Source of the DNA: Acidisphaera sp.
GTDB lineage: Bacteria; Pseudomonadota; Alphaproteobacteria; Acetobacterales; Acetobacteraceae
NCBI GenBank assembly: GCA_019240635.1
Contig: JAFAYA010000040.1
Location: 41,609 to 105,608, forward strand
DNA length: 64,000 nt
Direction: 5' to 3'
Below the pieces are notes generated by a model. The model searched no databases. It was not told where the DNA came from and saw only the letters and a list, made by a program, of their open reading frames with translations. Made by a program: the position numbers and the translations under genes. This document shows, one piece after another, positions 63,184 to 64,000 of this stretch. Position 1 is the stretch's first letter. Every line of letters begins with the position of its first letter.

Positions 63184-63543
63184 ATGCGCGCATCCGGCTA
63201 TCTGCTCGCCGCCACCCTGTTTGCCGCCAGCGGCGGCGCGGCGCTCGCTGCCGATCAGGATTTCACGCTCGTGAACCACACCGGCAGGCAGATCGACAAT
63301 GTCTACGTCAGCAAGGTCAGCTCGAACAGCTGGGAAGAGGACGTGATGGGCAAGGACACGCTGGACGCCGGCAAGTCCGTGGACATCTCCTTCGCCCGGG
63401 GTGAGCGCGGCTGCCACTGGGATCTGCTGGTCAAGTACCACAGCGGCGGGCAGGACTCCTGGTCCAACGTCAATCTCTGCGACGTCTCGACGGTGACCCT
63501 GTTCCGCGACGAGAACGGCCACGTGCGGGCAGACTCGGAGTAG
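63184..63543 (+). CDS. Exported single two-cysteine module protein
   Basis: This 119-residue protein has a signal peptide (residues 1-23, ending ALAA) and one copy of the module found four times in the protein at 30173. FTLVNHTGRQIDNVYVSKVS, the SNSWEEDVMGKDTLDAGKSV turn region, and two cysteines C77 and C99 (22 apart) match the pattern of the others. It is the best-preserved copy and may resemble the ancestral form. No function is known to me. A single disulfide-stabilised beta domain in the periplasm is a fair guess. AGGAG lies just upstream of the ATG. Confidence 0.75.
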   Translation: MRASGYLLAATLFAASGGAALAADQDFTLVNHTGRQIDNVYVSKVSSNSWEEDVMGKDTLDAGKSVDISFARGERGCHWDLLVKYHSGGQDSWSNVNLCDVSTVTLFRDENGHVRADSE

Positions 63544-63753
63544 GCGTCGCGCGGACGCTCGGCATTCGATTCGGCCGGCGGTTCCGCAGAGACCATTCTG
63601 CCGCGACACACGCAGTTTCCCCGCGGCGTCAACGGCGTGTTGCGATGTCGGGAACCGGACGAGCAACCCCAGGACATGGGGCGCTCGGTCGAGCATCCGG
63701 AGCTGGCTGCTGCGAGGGCGCAGGCTCGGCGCTCCGCAGAGCCTGCCCTGGCC

Positions 63754-64000
63754 TCAGTGCGAAATCGCCTCCAGCTGCAGGTGGTTCACCCGCGGCCCGA
63801 AGATGCCGATCGACAGGATCACGACCAGCATGGCCACGGCAATGAAGGCGAACACCGCCGGTACGCCGCCGCTCTGCAGGAAAAAGGCGATCATGAAGCT
63901 CATGAACACCGTGCTGATCCGGCTGAACGAATAGACGAAGCCGACCGCACGCGCACGCTGATGCTCGTGGTGTTCCAGTTCTTCCAGACCGTCGGCTTCT
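63754..64000 (-). CDS. MFS transporter, C-terminal end (partial)
   Basis: The gene runs in from the right edge; only the last 81 residues are visible. Reading the minus strand gives EELEHHEHQRARAVGFVYSF (a cytoplasmic loop), SRISTVFMSFMIAFFLQSGG and VPAVFAFIAVAMLVVILSIG (the final two helices), then FGPRVNHLQLEAISH at the end. The loop and FGPR ending are typical of MFS carriers of the sugar or aromatic-acid porter groups. The substrate cannot be inferred from this fragment. Confidence 0.75.
   Translation of the reverse strand, partial: EADGLEELEHHEHQRARAVGFVYSFSRISTVFMSFMIAFFLQSGGVPAVFAFIAVAMLVVILSIGIFGPRVNHLQLEAISH

Overview
This is high-GC, densely coded chromosomal DNA from an alphaproteobacterium. 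The rpsA-sppA-ihfB-LapA block, the adjacent mutS and glnD, the SdhAF4-type (DUF1674) protein and the protein families present fit Rhodospirillales, most likely Acetobacteraceae. The family placement is my inference and no 16S gene is in the window. I see no rRNA, CRISPR array, transposase or prophage gene. There is one tRNA, tRNA-Ala(CGC).

Layout. 1-3119: the 5' part of a lipoprotein L,D-transpeptidase, a proline-rich mini-lipoprotein, two strong hairpins, then a DUF3311 + sodium:solute symporter pair. 3245-7081: one very large glycosyltransferase made of five short repeats, a WbsX domain, a GT4 domain and a GT2 domain. 7303-11002: the housekeeping block rpsA, sppA, ihfB, LapA-like protein. 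11030-23927: an accessory catabolic locus. It contains a five-gene dipeptide-type ABC importer, an XRE-cupin regulator, a diaminopropionate ammonia-lyase-like enzyme, an M81 (MlrC) hydrolase, an FMN alpha-hydroxyacid oxidase, a DoeB/AstE-like deacylase, a frameshifted D-2-hydroxyacid dehydrogenase and a class II aldolase. 23939-29145: PaiB and a MocR regulator, an ABC exporter and a GT4. 29196-31369: a coupled pair of exported proteins, one with an EF-hand and one with four copies of a two-cysteine module. 31447-35569: a UbiD-family decarboxylase with an incomplete amino-acid ABC importer and an ornithine-cyclodeaminase-like protein. 35710-46094: SdhAF4, folD, yggT, tRNA-Ala, glnD, mutS, maeB. 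46209-50771: a sugar-acid dehydratase flanked by two MFS transporters. 50907-54112: an HxlR-EmrA-EmrB efflux operon. 54146-62882: PanE-like reductase, YkuD domain, ribA, an OmpR-type regulator, exonuclease III, an FAH-family protein, and a single-chain double ABC exporter. 63184-64000: a one-module paralogue of the four-module protein, and the end of an MFS transporter.

The most interesting system is the 11-24 kb locus. A near-palindromic 16-bp box (TTTTC, six central bases, GAAAA) occurs between the XRE-cupin regulator and the ammonia-lyase, at the end of the oxidase just before the deacylase, and between the dehydrogenase and the aldolase. A weaker version lies in front of the ABC operon. 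The boxes tie regulator, importer and enzymes into one putative regulon. The enzyme set suggests import and breakdown of an N-acylated diamino acid or small peptide-like compound. The substrate is inferred, not shown.

A second item of interest is the exported two-cysteine module, found four times in tandem in one protein and once in another about 32 kb away. Two families of short dispersed repeats also occur, one of about 120 bp and one of 45 bp.
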